Positions 1 to 7,302 of a stretch of 49,777 nt of DNA are shown here, in pieces. Both the position numbers and the translations under genes were made by a program. Where the stretch lies: the NCBI GenBank assembly GCA_002392275.1, contig DGGQ01000207.1, positions 1 through 49,777 on the forward strand, given 5' to 3'. Source of the stretch: Treponema sp. UBA3870. Its GTDB lineage: Bacteria > Spirochaetota > Spirochaetia > Treponematales > Treponemataceae. The notes under the pieces are model-generated. The model was given only the letters and a program-made list of their open reading frames with translations. It did no database searches and was not told where the DNA came from. The first letter of the stretch is position 1. Each line of letters opens with the position of its first letter.

Positions 1-642
1 AAAAGTCGAATTTCGGGCTATTATTTTGAATTCAGTAAAAATGATAAACAGCTTTTGATTTTCGGAAATGATTTTTTCGGTTATTTTTTTGACCCTGAGA
101 AAACATCGAAAAATAACGTAGACGAATATGTCGGATATTGTGAAGCGAATGATTATTATTATCGGATAAAAAGGCGTGACTATCCGATAACGACATTCAA
201 AGCCAGCTCTGAATTAAAAGAAGGAAAAAACGTATACAGTGTAGATAACTTAAAAAAATTCTTCTTGGGATTAGATTGTGTGGACAGCGCAATGCCGTTA
301 TTCAATCCAAAGCATAAACCGTGGGTGGAAAGTGTTTCTGGAAACGGCATTGGCGAATATATTGAAATATCCGCAGATAAAAAATTTGATACTTTGCAGA
401 TATTGAACGGTTATGTTGATATTTCGCGCCTTGATTTGTACAAAAAGAATTCAAGGGTAAAATCTTTCGTCGTTGAAGATTTTGACAATAAAACTAAATT
501 TGAAATTGAATTAAAAGATGAAGTTGTTTTTCAGTATTTTAATTTGGAAAAACCAACAACGCACATCCGCCTTACCATAAAAGAAGTTTACAAAGGAAGC
601 AAATGGGAAGACACTTGCGTCTCAAGCATTATTCCGTATTGA
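1..642 (+). CDS. NADase-type glycan-binding domain protein, 3' part
   Basis: The reading frame is already open at base 1 and shows no start, so this is the C-terminal part of a gene that begins before the window. The first methionine-type codon inside (a TTG at 55) is not a credible start. The last 130 residues have the pattern of the discoidin-like NADase-type glycan-binding domain common in Treponema proteins: an entry motif with PWVES and GIGEYIEI, a strand DTLQILNGY, then IRLTIKEVYKG and a conserved DTCVSSI end. By family knowledge such domains bind glycans on exported proteins. The upstream domain that would define the function is not visible. It lies head-to-tail with the minus-strand toxin locus. 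I am fairly sure of the domain and unsure of the whole protein. Confidence 0.75.
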   Translation, partial: KSRISGYYFEFSKNDKQLLIFGNDFFGYFFDPEKTSKNNVDEYVGYCEANDYYYRIKRRDYPITTFKASSELKEGKNVYSVDNLKKFFLGLDCVDSAMPLFNPKHKPWVESVSGNGIGEYIEISADKKFDTLQILNGYVDISRLDLYKKNSRVKSFVVEDFDNKTKFEIELKDEVVFQYFNLEKPTTHIRLTIKEVYKGSKWEDTCVSSIIPY

Positions 643-717
643 AACAAGATACTTATAACTGCTTCCGGGTTCGCGCCTTTTTTTTGTATTGAGGTTTGCA
701 AGATGTGTTTCCAAAAA

Positions 718-767
718 AAATAACAAGAAAGCCAAGCAACGCAAAAATTCCACCAACTGTGTTAGGC
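718..767 (+). repeat. possible attC-like site (weak)
   Basis: Bases 721-725 (TAACA) are complementary to 760-764 (TGTTA), and the right end carries GTTAGGC at 761-767, the classical integron R' box (GTTRRRY). The left arm resembles one arm of the better attC-like hairpin at 1886-1949 read on the other strand (ATAACAAGAA then AAGCCAA). The inner arms do not pair well, so this is only a candidate. It lies between the glycan-binding gene and the toxN stop codon. The rest of 643-771 shows nothing I can name. Confidence 0.25.
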
Positions 768-771
768 GATA

Positions 772-1287
772 TTATTTCCACTCGATATATTTTTCTTCAA
801 GCAAAACTAAATTGCAGCATCTTTGCTTTACAATTCTATCATGCTCTGAAAGATTATTCTCATCTTCAAAAATTAATTTTCGTAAATTTTCAGCTGTTTT
901 CAAAATACATTTTTCATCAGCCTTGATAGAGTTGTACTGATTCTGTAGCAAGCGACGATATTTTACATCTGAAATATTTGCAATATCAATTTCTATCAAT
1001 GCAGAATCTAATACAGGAATCATATTATTAAAATTGATTGCTCCGTACATACCATTGTTTATTTTTCTAAAATCTTTTCCATTCTTCATTTTCTTATGTT
1101 TCTGCTTTGGAGAAGAAAAAGGTGCATAATATTTAACAGAATTTATTTCGAGTACTACGCCAACATACGGACGAGATTGATTTTTATTTTCTGCAACTTT
1201 TGAATCGAACTGTCGCAAGAAAGCAATGAAATCTTCTTTTATGTGGTAAAACTTCATATAGCCTCTATAAAAAATAAAAGGAGCCAT
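772..1287 (-). CDS. toxN: ToxN/AbiQ-family type III toxin endoribonuclease
   Basis: A 171-residue protein matching the ToxN/AbiQ family in length and in its core: KFYHI near the N-terminus, then RPYVGVVLEIN, YYAPFSSPK, HKKMKN and GAINFNNMIPV. By family knowledge it is an RNA-cleaving toxin, held inactive by a repeat RNA antitoxin and used in plasmid maintenance or phage abortive infection. The ATG at 1287 has an AAAGGAG ribosome site six bases upstream. A second ATG at 1257 fits the usual N-terminus of the family (MKFY) and may be the true start. The gene sits directly behind three ~37-base tandem repeats and a short hairpin (1302-1319), exactly the expected order antitoxin RNA, terminator, toxin. 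Neighbouring genes are unrelated. Confidence 0.9.
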   Translation of the reverse strand: MAPFIFYRGYMKFYHIKEDFIAFLRQFDSKVAENKNQSRPYVGVVLEINSVKYYAPFSSPKQKHKKMKNGKDFRKINNGMYGAINFNNMIPVLDSALIEIDIANISDVKYRRLLQNQYNSIKADEKCILKTAENLRKLIFEDENNLSEHDRIVKQRCCNLVLLEEKYIEWK

Positions 1288-1301
1288 TTCCGACTCCTTT
1301 A

Positions 1302-1319
1302 TAAAAACTTGCGTTTTTT
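1302..1319 (-). terminator. hairpin between antitoxin RNA and toxN
   Basis: On the minus strand AAAAAC, loop GCAA, GTTTTT forms a perfect six-pair stem with a GNRA loop and a U-rich 3' arm. In type III systems such a leaky terminator sets the ratio of antitoxin RNA to toxin message. Confidence 0.7.
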
Positions 1320-1425
1320 GGTTTTCACTTAATGGCAGAAACTCGCCGCTTTTTTAGCATCTCACTTTGTGGTAGAGATTCACCGCTTTTTTAGGGCTTC
1401 TCTAATATGGTGGAAGCTCACCTAC
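1303..1425 (-). ncRNA. toxI: ToxI-like antitoxin RNA with three tandem repeats
   Basis: Three tandem repeats lie just upstream of toxN on the minus strand: 1384-1421 (38 bases), 1347-1383 (37) and 1311-1346 (36). Each begins GTGA or GCGA, has a TCYRCCA-like segment, and ends in an A-rich tract followed by a GCG- or CGC-type end. This is the arrangement of type III antitoxins, in which the toxin cuts the repeat RNA into pseudoknotted monomers that inhibit it. The third repeat runs into the terminator. Repeat edges are read by eye. The identity rests on the repeats, their length and the adjacent toxin. Confidence 0.85.
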
Positions 1426-1431
1426 AATTTT

Positions 1432-1460
1432 AATATAGCAAAGATAAAGTATGCCGTCAA
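1432..1460 (-). promoter_or_regulatory. promoter of the toxIN locus
   Basis: On the minus strand TTGACG (1460-1455) is followed after 17 bases by TATATT (1437-1432). This is a near-consensus sigma-70 promoter placed so that transcription would start about seven bases before the first antitoxin repeat. Confidence 0.75.
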
Positions 1461-1485
1461 GATTCAAATTCTCTTGTAAACAATT

Positions 1486-1746
1486 TTATTTGCCGCTGTT
1501 GTTCACAATTCTGTCCGCAAAGCCTTTGTCTATGGTATCCATCAAAGTTCTGGTCATTAGAGAGATTGCTTCCCTTCGGTCTTTGTCGTTATTCAATTGT
1601 GTTTCATTTGTAATCGAATATATCGGCTTATTTTCATAGAAAATGACCATTTTGATTGGATTTGCACTGACCATCTTTATGTCAAACGGAAATTCATGTG
1701 GAAAATACTGATAAACATAGCCGAATTCTTGATTTTCATTATCCAT
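1486..1746 (-). CDS. small hypothetical protein
   Basis: An 86-residue protein I do not recognise. The ATG at 1746 has GGAG six bases upstream; a TTG at 1758 is less likely. The sequence is mixed, not low-complexity, with an aromatic N-terminal part (FGYVYQYFPHEFPF) and a charged helical C-terminal half (DKDRREAISLMTRTLMDTID). No signal peptide or membrane segment is visible. It lies just upstream of the toxIN promoter on the same strand and may belong to the same accessory segment. It could be a truncated piece of a larger family. Confidence 0.5.
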   Translation of the reverse strand: MDNENQEFGYVYQYFPHEFPFDIKMVSANPIKMVIFYENKPIYSITNETQLNNDKDRREAISLMTRTLMDTIDKGFADRIVNNSGK

Positions 1747-1766
1747 AGCGTACTCCAAAAAACACT

Positions 1767-1818
1767 GGGGCTGCCCATTTCTTTTTGGACAGCTCCTTTT
1801 CGCTTCGCGAAGCGAAAA
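1767..1818 (+). terminator. hairpin plus 22-bp palindrome
   Basis: GGGGCTGCCC (1767-1776) pairs, with one mismatch and one wobble, with GGACAGCTCC (1787-1796), followed by TTTT. Directly after it, 1797-1818 is a perfect 22-bp palindrome centred on CTTCGCGAAG. A GGGACAGCCCC echo occurs at 9732-9743, so part of this may be a dispersed intergenic element. It could terminate transcription in either direction. Confidence 0.45.
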
Positions 1819-1885
1819 ATTTATGAGGAGAAAAATTTGTTTTGGATTTATTCTTATAACACAAGCACGCCAGTGGTGTGTGTCC

Positions 1886-1949
1886 GCTTAACAATGAGTT
1901 AAACCGCACAGACCTTGAGCCTGTGTTGGCTTTGAACTTCTTGTTATGT
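1886..1949 (-). repeat. integron attC-like hairpin
   Basis: A 64-base imperfect inverted repeat folds as TAACAA/TTGTTA, then AGTT/AACT, AAA/TTT, CC/GG and CACAG/CTGTG around a 9-base loop. G1934 and C1930 are left unpaired on one arm. Read on the minus strand it ends in GTTAAGC (1892-1886), matching the R' box GTTRRRY; the other end, ACATAAC, misses RYYYAAC by one base. Paired R and L boxes with extra-helical bases on one arm are the hallmark of integron attC sites. No integrase is present in the window. About 1950-2006 holds nothing else I can support. Confidence 0.5.
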
Positions 1950-2006
1950 GATTAAATATTGTATTTCTGACTATAAAAACTTAACATAAACAGTGGCATT
2001 ATATAA

Positions 2007-2037
2007 GCAAAATCCCCTGACCGTTTTGATCAGGGGA
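2007..2037 (-). terminator. terminator of the sugar operon
   Basis: TCCCCTGA (2013-2020) pairs perfectly with TCAGGGGA (2030-2037). On the minus strand the hairpin is followed by TTTTGC, 20 bases after the isomerase stop codon. Confidence 0.85.
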
Positions 2038-2057
2038 GTGTCATTTGTCAGGCAGTT

Positions 2058-3563
2058 TTATGCAAATGGATTTTCTGTCGGGTAGCGGACTCCGGCGGGC
2101 TGGTTGTAATCAATGCTTGCAATTTTCAGATACTGGAAGATTGTGTACAGTGACTTTCCGACATGTCCGAATGCGACTGCTCCATGGTGAGGATAGTTTT
2201 TCTGAATCAGCACGTGGCGGTAGAATCTTCCCATCTCCGGGATTGCGAAAATACCGATTCCACCGAACGAGCGTGTCGGTACCGGAAGGACTTCTCCCTG
2301 CGCGATGTATGCCTGGAGTTTTGTGTCCGGGGTTGTCTGCAATCTGAAGAATGTGATTTCGCCTTCCGCGATGTCGCCCTCCAAAGTTCCGCGTGTGAAA
2401 TCTGGAGTGCCGCCGTTTTCAAGAAGACGGTTCTGAATCAGCTGATATTTGACTCCCGGCTTGCTTCTTTTTGCCAGACGGCAGAACGGTGTGTTTCCGC
2501 AGTGGAATCCCATGAAGGTATCTTCGAGTTTGTAATTGTAGCTGAACTTGCCCTTGATGTCGCTTTCATACATGTCGCGTGGGACTGAGTTGTTGATGTC
2601 GAGCAGAGTGACCGGTTCACCTGTGACGCAGGTTCCAATGTATTCAGACAGTGCGCCGAAAATATCAACCTCACATGCGACCGGAATTCCGCGGCTTGCG
2701 AGTCGGCTGTTCACATAGCATGGTTCAAATCCAAACTCTTTCGGGAAAGCGGGCCAACATTTATCAGCAAGGGCGACATATTTTTTTGACCCCTTGTTTG
2801 CTTCAATCCAATCAAGAAGTGTAAGCTCAAACTGTGCCATGCGTGGAAGCAGTGCCGGATAATTGTTTCCGTCTGCGCCAAGTTCTTTTGCCATGTCATC
2901 AACAACGGACTGGATGCGGCTATCGTTCGCGTGCGCTTTGTATGCGACCAGAAGATCAAGTTCAGAGTTCTCCTGGATTTCCACTCCGATATCATAAAGT
3001 CCCTTGATTGGTGCGTTGCATGCAAAGAAATCCTGCGGGCGTGGACCAAAAGTTATAATCTTCAGATTTTTCAGACCGATTATCGTGCGTGCGACTGGGA
3101 TAAAATCTTCAATCATCTTTGCAATGTCGTCGGCAGTTCCAACTGGATATTCTGGAATCACGGCTGGAATGTGGCGCAGGTTCAGATTGTAGGAACAGTT
3201 GAGCATTCCGCAGTATGCATCTCCGCGTCCGTTAATCAGATTGTCGCCCGTTTCTTCGGCAGCCGCAACAAACATGCACGGTCCGTCAAAAAGCTGTGCA
3301 ATCTGTGTTTCGGGAGTCTCAGGTCCAAAGTTTCCAAGGAAAACGACCAAGGCATTGCATCCGGCAGATTTAACCTCGTCAACGGCTTTTAGCATGTCCT
3401 TTTCATTTTCAACGGTTGTCTTTGCTTCGTAGAGACTTCCCTTTGAGCCGAACGCCTTTACGATTGCCGCACGCCTGGATTCAGACAGCGAGATTATAAA
3501 GCAGTCACGGCTTACCGCAATGATTCCCAATTTCACGTCTGGGATATTTTCGATTTTTTCCAT
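2058..3563 (-). CDS. L-fucose/L-arabinose isomerase family protein
   Basis: A 501-residue protein with the fold pattern of the FucI/AraA isomerase family. An N-terminal Rossmann-like part (VKLGIIAVSRD, NALVVFLGNFG) is followed by a C-terminal catalytic part. Candidate metal ligands by comparison with FucI are the Glu in ACEVDIFGAL, the Asp in VTLLDINN and the His in AVAFGHVGK near the end. Such enzymes interconvert aldoses and ketoses in the cytoplasm; the exact sugar cannot be told from sequence. It is the last gene of an operon with a xylulokinase and DUF4867, which points to a pentose or deoxy-sugar entering as a ketose and being phosphorylated. The ATG is preceded by AAGGAG. Confidence 0.85.
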   Translation of the reverse strand: MEKIENIPDVKLGIIAVSRDCFIISLSESRRAAIVKAFGSKGSLYEAKTTVENEKDMLKAVDEVKSAGCNALVVFLGNFGPETPETQIAQLFDGPCMFVAAAEETGDNLINGRGDAYCGMLNCSYNLNLRHIPAVIPEYPVGTADDIAKMIEDFIPVARTIIGLKNLKIITFGPRPQDFFACNAPIKGLYDIGVEIQENSELDLLVAYKAHANDSRIQSVVDDMAKELGADGNNYPALLPRMAQFELTLLDWIEANKGSKKYVALADKCWPAFPKEFGFEPCYVNSRLASRGIPVACEVDIFGALSEYIGTCVTGEPVTLLDINNSVPRDMYESDIKGKFSYNYKLEDTFMGFHCGNTPFCRLAKRSKPGVKYQLIQNRLLENGGTPDFTRGTLEGDIAEGEITFFRLQTTPDTKLQAYIAQGEVLPVPTRSFGGIGIFAIPEMGRFYRHVLIQKNYPHHGAVAFGHVGKSLYTIFQYLKIASIDYNQPAGVRYPTENPFA

Positions 3564-3593
3564 TGTATTCTCCTTACAGATTTATTTGCTGAT

Positions 3594-4253
3594 TTACTTG
3601 CTGATTTTGCTGATGTCGATATTTTCGCCTGTCAGCCCTACCCATGCGCCGTTTTTGGCTTCGTTCGTTCCATCGTGCGCAATGAGCCACTTGTTTTTTG
3701 CCCAGAGAAGCTTGTCCTCCAGATTTTTCGGACTGATTTCGGGTTTCTCCGTATTGGTGTCCTTTGGCAGAACAATCACGACCCTGAATCCGTCAGAAAC
3801 TTTTCCGCCATCGATATTGCAGCAGGGGGCATAGTGCAATGTGGTTTCGTAGATTTGAACGACGGTTCCAGCAGGCACTCGGAAAGCTTTGGTCTTGCGC
3901 GAAGAGATTTTTCCTTTTTTGATTTCATCCACCGACGCAAGAAGCAGGATTATGTCGCGTGAAGGAATGTTCAGCTCGCTTCCACGGTGATATTCAAAAC
4001 AGTTGAGCTTCGTGTTGAATCCGTTGCAATAGCCCACCTGAATCGGTATACCGCCATAAGCGTTGACTGAAAACTCTTTTGCAACAGGAAGTGATTCAAG
4101 TCCATTGTCGCCCGGCTCATAAACAGTGCTGTCCGCAGGCATCGGGGTTGAATCCTCAAGTTTTGAAAGCAGCTCTTTTGTGTCGTAGCCTGTCAAAACT
4201 TTTCCATATTTTTCAAACGATTTTGAAAAAACACTCTGGATTTTTAGTTTCAT
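3594..4253 (-). CDS. DUF4867 family protein
   Basis: A 219-residue cytoplasmic protein that I assign to DUF4867 from its overall pattern: GYDTKELL, CNGFNTKLNCFEYHRGSE, a cupin-like VPAGTVVQIYETTLHYAPC stretch and a terminal WVGLTGENID. The His/Glu-rich centre (FEYHRGSE, TLHYAPC) resembles a cupin metal or ligand site, consistent with a small sugar-binding or isomerising role, but no activity is established to my knowledge. It sits between the xylulokinase and isomerase genes on the same strand, 30 bases before the isomerase start, so it is very probably co-transcribed. The start has AGGTGAATT before ATG. Confidence 0.75.
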   Translation of the reverse strand: MKLKIQSVFSKSFEKYGKVLTGYDTKELLSKLEDSTPMPADSTVYEPGDNGLESLPVAKEFSVNAYGGIPIQVGYCNGFNTKLNCFEYHRGSELNIPSRDIILLLASVDEIKKGKISSRKTKAFRVPAGTVVQIYETTLHYAPCCNIDGGKVSDGFRVVIVLPKDTNTEKPEISPKNLEDKLLWAKNKWLIAHDGTNEAKNGAWVGLTGENIDISKISK

Positions 4254-4280
4254 AATTCACCTCAATCAATATTTTAGCCG

Positions 4281-4304
4281 TCATGCTGAAATTGATTCAG
4301 CATC
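4281..4304. repeat. short intergenic hairpin
   Basis: ATGCTGAA and TTCAGCAT form a perfect eight-pair stem around ATTGA in the gap between xylB and the DUF4867 gene. It resembles dispersed palindromes of the type GTCATGCTGAA...TTCAGCATC seen in many bacterial intergenic regions. It has no T-run on the minus strand, so it is probably not a full terminator. Confidence 0.5.
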
Positions 4305-4334
4305 CCAAAAAACAATAAAACTTGCGCAATCTTT

Positions 4335-5861
4335 TTAACTGATTACGGAAAGATTTTTATAGGACTCCTTCAATGCCGGATAAAGCTGTGTGTAAATCCT
4401 GTAGAACTTTTCATATTCAGCAGAATTTTCTGGAATCGGATTTTGCGCCGGATTTGTTTTGATTACTTTTTTGCAAGCCTCCTGCACAGAGCCGTAGATT
4501 CCAGTTCCGACAGCAGCCAGGATTGCAACTCCAAGAGCCGGGCCTTCTTTGCTCACAACAGTTTTTACAGGACATCCATAGACATCCGCAAGCATCTGCC
4601 TCCAGAGTGGACTTGAGCCGCCGCCACCGCATGCAAGCATGTCATTGATTTTGACACCCATGCCCCTGAGCACTTCCACGGAATCTCTCTGACTGAATGA
4701 AACTCCTTCCATCACCGCACGAAGAAGATGCTGTCTTGTGTGCATTGCGGAAAGACCAAAAAACGCACCACGGCAATCAGGATCCAGATGAGGTGTACGC
4801 TCGCCCATCAGATACGGAAGATACAAAAGCCGGTCACATCCAATCGGAATCCGCTCGGCCTGTTTGTCCATAAGATAGTAAGGATCTTTTCCCATTCCGT
4901 CAGCCGCAATCATTTCCTCGTGGCAGAAATTGTCGCGGAACCATTTGAGCGAAAGACCGGCCGCCTGTGTAACTCCCATGACATGCCAAGCTCCGGGAAC
5001 CGCGCAACAAAATGTATGCACCCTTCCTTTCGGGTCGATTGAAAGTTTGTCGGTATGGGCAAAAACAACGCCGCTCGTTCCAAGTGTTGTAAACGCTATT
5101 CCGTCCTCGACAGTTCCTGTACCGACTGCGGCAGCTGCATTGTCTCCCGCTCCACCTACAACCGGGGTTCCAGCCGGGACACCTGTAAGTTCGGAAACGG
5201 TTTGTGAAATTTTTCCGGTGATTTCCGGTGATTCATAGACTTTTGCCAAAAGTGATTTGTCGATTCCAAGTGCGCTCAGAACTTCATCGGACCAACAGCG
5301 GTTGGGAACATCAAGAAGCTGCATACCGGAAGCATCGCTGACCTCCGTGGCAAATTCGCCTGTGAGTTTATATCGGATAAAATCTTTTGGCAGAAGGATG
5401 TGGGCGCACTTTTCGTAGATTTGAGGCTCGTTGTTTTTTACCCAGAGGATTTTGCTTGCAGTAAAACCGGTGAGCGCAGGGTTCGCGGTGATTTGAATCA
5501 GCTTTTCCGCTCCGACTTTTGATGTAATTTCCTCGCACTCTTTTGCGGTACGCTGGTCGCACCAGATGATGCTTTTTCTGAGGACATTTCCGGCTTTATC
5601 CAGCATGACAAGACCGTGCATCTGCCCGCTGATTCCAATGCCCTTGATGTCTTTTGTATTGATTCCGCTTTTTGATATCACTGATTTTATTCCATCGCGT
5701 GCGGCAATCCACCAGTCAAGAGGATCCTGTTCAGCCCATCCATTTTTGGGTTGGTAGAGAGGGTATTCAATGGTCCGTGATGCCAATGGATTTCCGTCCG
5801 AATCAAAAAGGACCGTCTTTGTTCCGCTGGTCCCCAAATCAACGCCAATCAGATATTCCAC
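4335..5861 (-). CDS. xylB: xylulokinase (FGGY family)
   Basis: A 508-residue FGGY sugar kinase. The N-terminal phosphate-binding loop YLIGVDLGTSGTKT, the substrate motif SGQMHGLV, CDQRT and the GGAGDNAAAAVGTG segment (its Asp is the likely catalytic base) are all those of xylulokinase. The C-terminal ATP-binding signature ACGGGGSSPLWRQM is intact. It phosphorylates D-xylulose to xylulose 5-phosphate for the pentose phosphate pathway. The GTG at 5861 is chosen because AAAGGAG stands six bases before it; the longer frame to 5888 lacks such a site. It is the first gene of a three-gene minus-strand operon ending at the terminator at 2007-2037. Confidence 0.93.
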   Translation of the reverse strand: MEYLIGVDLGTSGTKTVLFDSDGNPLASRTIEYPLYQPKNGWAEQDPLDWWIAARDGIKSVISKSGINTKDIKGIGISGQMHGLVMLDKAGNVLRKSIIWCDQRTAKECEEITSKVGAEKLIQITANPALTGFTASKILWVKNNEPQIYEKCAHILLPKDFIRYKLTGEFATEVSDASGMQLLDVPNRCWSDEVLSALGIDKSLLAKVYESPEITGKISQTVSELTGVPAGTPVVGGAGDNAAAAVGTGTVEDGIAFTTLGTSGVVFAHTDKLSIDPKGRVHTFCCAVPGAWHVMGVTQAAGLSLKWFRDNFCHEEMIAADGMGKDPYYLMDKQAERIPIGCDRLLYLPYLMGERTPHLDPDCRGAFFGLSAMHTRQHLLRAVMEGVSFSQRDSVEVLRGMGVKINDMLACGGGGSSPLWRQMLADVYGCPVKTVVSKEGPALGVAILAAVGTGIYGSVQEACKKVIKTNPAQNPIPENSAEYEKFYRIYTQLYPALKESYKNLSVIS

Positions 5862-5977
5862 CAAAAACTCCTTTCCGGGGCAGTCCATCCCCAGATTTGA
5901 TTCTTCTATTATAAAAGCAGTTTTTGGAATTTCAAAAGAAGAAAAATTTGCTTTTGGGACTATAAAATTTGCATTTT

Positions 5978-6979
5978 TCAGCGGGCAGTGGGACTGGTGA
6001 TTGGAATTGGAGTGCTGTCTCCGAGAGGGCCGCTGTAAAATAAAATGTATTTTTTTGACGGATCAATGTCGTAGTTATCCAGAATCTTTGAAAGCTCTAT
6101 GTCAAATTTCAGCATTTCGTATGCCTTCAAACATCTGATATTGTCTTCAAGAGTTTTTTCGGACGGCTTAAAAATGAGACCCTTGTATTTTAAAAATCCT
6201 CCGTTTTCATCCATCAAGGAGAACCAGTCGTCCTTTAATCTATTTTCCATGCTTAGGTTCAAGTAATAATCTGGAATTCTTATTTCATCGGGAGAAATGT
6301 TCATGCAATACAAAACGGCTCTGGTTTTTCCATCCACAAGGCTGAGTCCAAGGCGCAGTACAATATCGTATTTGCTGAAAAGCTCAGTGCGGGACTCGTC
6401 GGTATTGTTCCACCATGCGTTTTTTGTTTGGTGCATCTCAAATCTATCCCGTTCACCGGACATGTCAATCAGCATGTTTCCAAGCTCGTACATGAATCCA
6501 GATTTCGGAGTCCAGCGGCAGACAACTTTATACGCACCGTTGATGTTTGTCTCAATCAACCATTCGCATCCGTCACATCCTGATGAAACTTCAGTTGTCG
6601 GTTTTTCGTAAAAATCATTTTCTTCCAGTGCCTTGACAAAATCTTCTATCTTATTTTTTTGCACGGTCTCTTTTTTATGGAAAGCGATTCTCCGTTCACC
6701 CTGATTTGGAAAAGATTCGGTAAAAACTTCCAGAGTGCCGTCGCCATCTGTCCATGAAAGTTTTACGACATAGCTCCGTGTCATGGACTCCATGCATGAA
6801 AATCTTACGGTATTACATTCGGCATCCATCAGGCTCACCGGGTCGAGAAGGGTCAGATCATCAGAAAACCATTTGGTAGAAATCTCATCGAAAGTGCCGT
6901 CCGGAAAAAATTTCAAATCTGCCGAATACACATTGAGAGAAATCATCAGCATAAAAAATACAAGTACCAGTTTTTTCAT
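5978..6979 (-). CDS. secreted protein of unknown function
   Basis: A 333-residue protein with a clear signal peptide (lysines, then a hydrophobic run, then VYSADL) and no lipobox cysteine, so it is probably periplasmic. The mature part is a mixture of short beta-strand stretches with several Trp and Cys (CDGCEWLIE about residue 135). The last 60 residues look helical. I recognise no family. An AGGG ribosome site lies nine bases before ATG. It stands alone between the xylB operon, to which it is not obviously linked, and a decayed antitoxin gene on the same strand. Confidence 0.7.
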   Translation of the reverse strand: MKKLVLVFFMLMISLNVYSADLKFFPDGTFDEISTKWFSDDLTLLDPVSLMDAECNTVRFSCMESMTRSYVVKLSWTDGDGTLEVFTESFPNQGERRIAFHKKETVQKNKIEDFVKALEENDFYEKPTTEVSSGCDGCEWLIETNINGAYKVVCRWTPKSGFMYELGNMLIDMSGERDRFEMHQTKNAWWNNTDESRTELFSKYDIVLRLGLSLVDGKTRAVLYCMNISPDEIRIPDYYLNLSMENRLKDDWFSLMDENGGFLKYKGLIFKPSEKTLEDNIRCLKAYEMLKFDIELSKILDNYDIDPSKKYILFYSGPLGDSTPIPITSPTAR

Positions 6980-7023
6980 TTTTCTGACCCTTACAAAAAA
7001 TCTCTTGTTTAATCATCATACCG

Positions 7024-7143
7024 TCATAAACCAAGCTCGCTTTCAACATCGTCAAGAGAGTGAACTTTTTCTTTTCCTTCCCGAATGTTCTTCGCAATCT
7101 ATTCTGCAAGAAAAATATCCTCAAGCTCATCAAGGTTTGTCAT
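7024..7143 (-). pseudogene. decayed antitoxin gene with an in-frame TAG
   Basis: From the ATG at 7143 the frame reads MTNLDELEDIFLAE, a TAG codon, then IAKNIREGKEKVHSLDDVE and SELGL before TGA at 7026-7024. The second part looks like the C-terminus of RelB/Phd-type antitoxins (a helix with IREGK, then HSLDDVESEL). The frame is continuous except for the single TAG. An AGAGG site lies eight bases before ATG and a near-perfect promoter lies upstream, so the relic should still be transcribed. It is shorter than a normal antitoxin and no toxin follows. Confidence 0.5.
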
Positions 7144-7164
7144 AAAATATACCTCTTATAATGC

Positions 7165-7194
7165 ATTGTATTACAGCATAGATTTAACTGTCAA
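7165..7194 (-). promoter_or_regulatory. promoter of the antitoxin relic
   Basis: On the minus strand TTGACA (7194-7189), an 18-base spacer and TACAAT (7170-7165). The interval 7200-7300 further upstream holds only degenerate repeats of an AAGCGAAGCAATC type and no gene. Confidence 0.65.
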
Positions 7195-7302
7195 GTTTTT
7201 GCTATACATCCATTGCAATCAAAGCGAAGCAATCTGGTATAGTGATTGCCCCGCTGCACTTGCAATGATTTGCCTGTCAATCAATCGCGGCACTTCTTGA
7301 AA

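Noticed and set aside
2163..2588. Plus-strand frames opposite the isomerase gene
   Set aside because: They are shadows of the isomerase frame; the minus-strand protein has conserved catalytic motifs.
6885..7133. 82-codon minus-strand frame over the antitoxin relic
   Set aside because: It overlaps the secreted-protein gene in another frame and has no ribosome site; the antitoxin-like frame fits the promoter and SD better.
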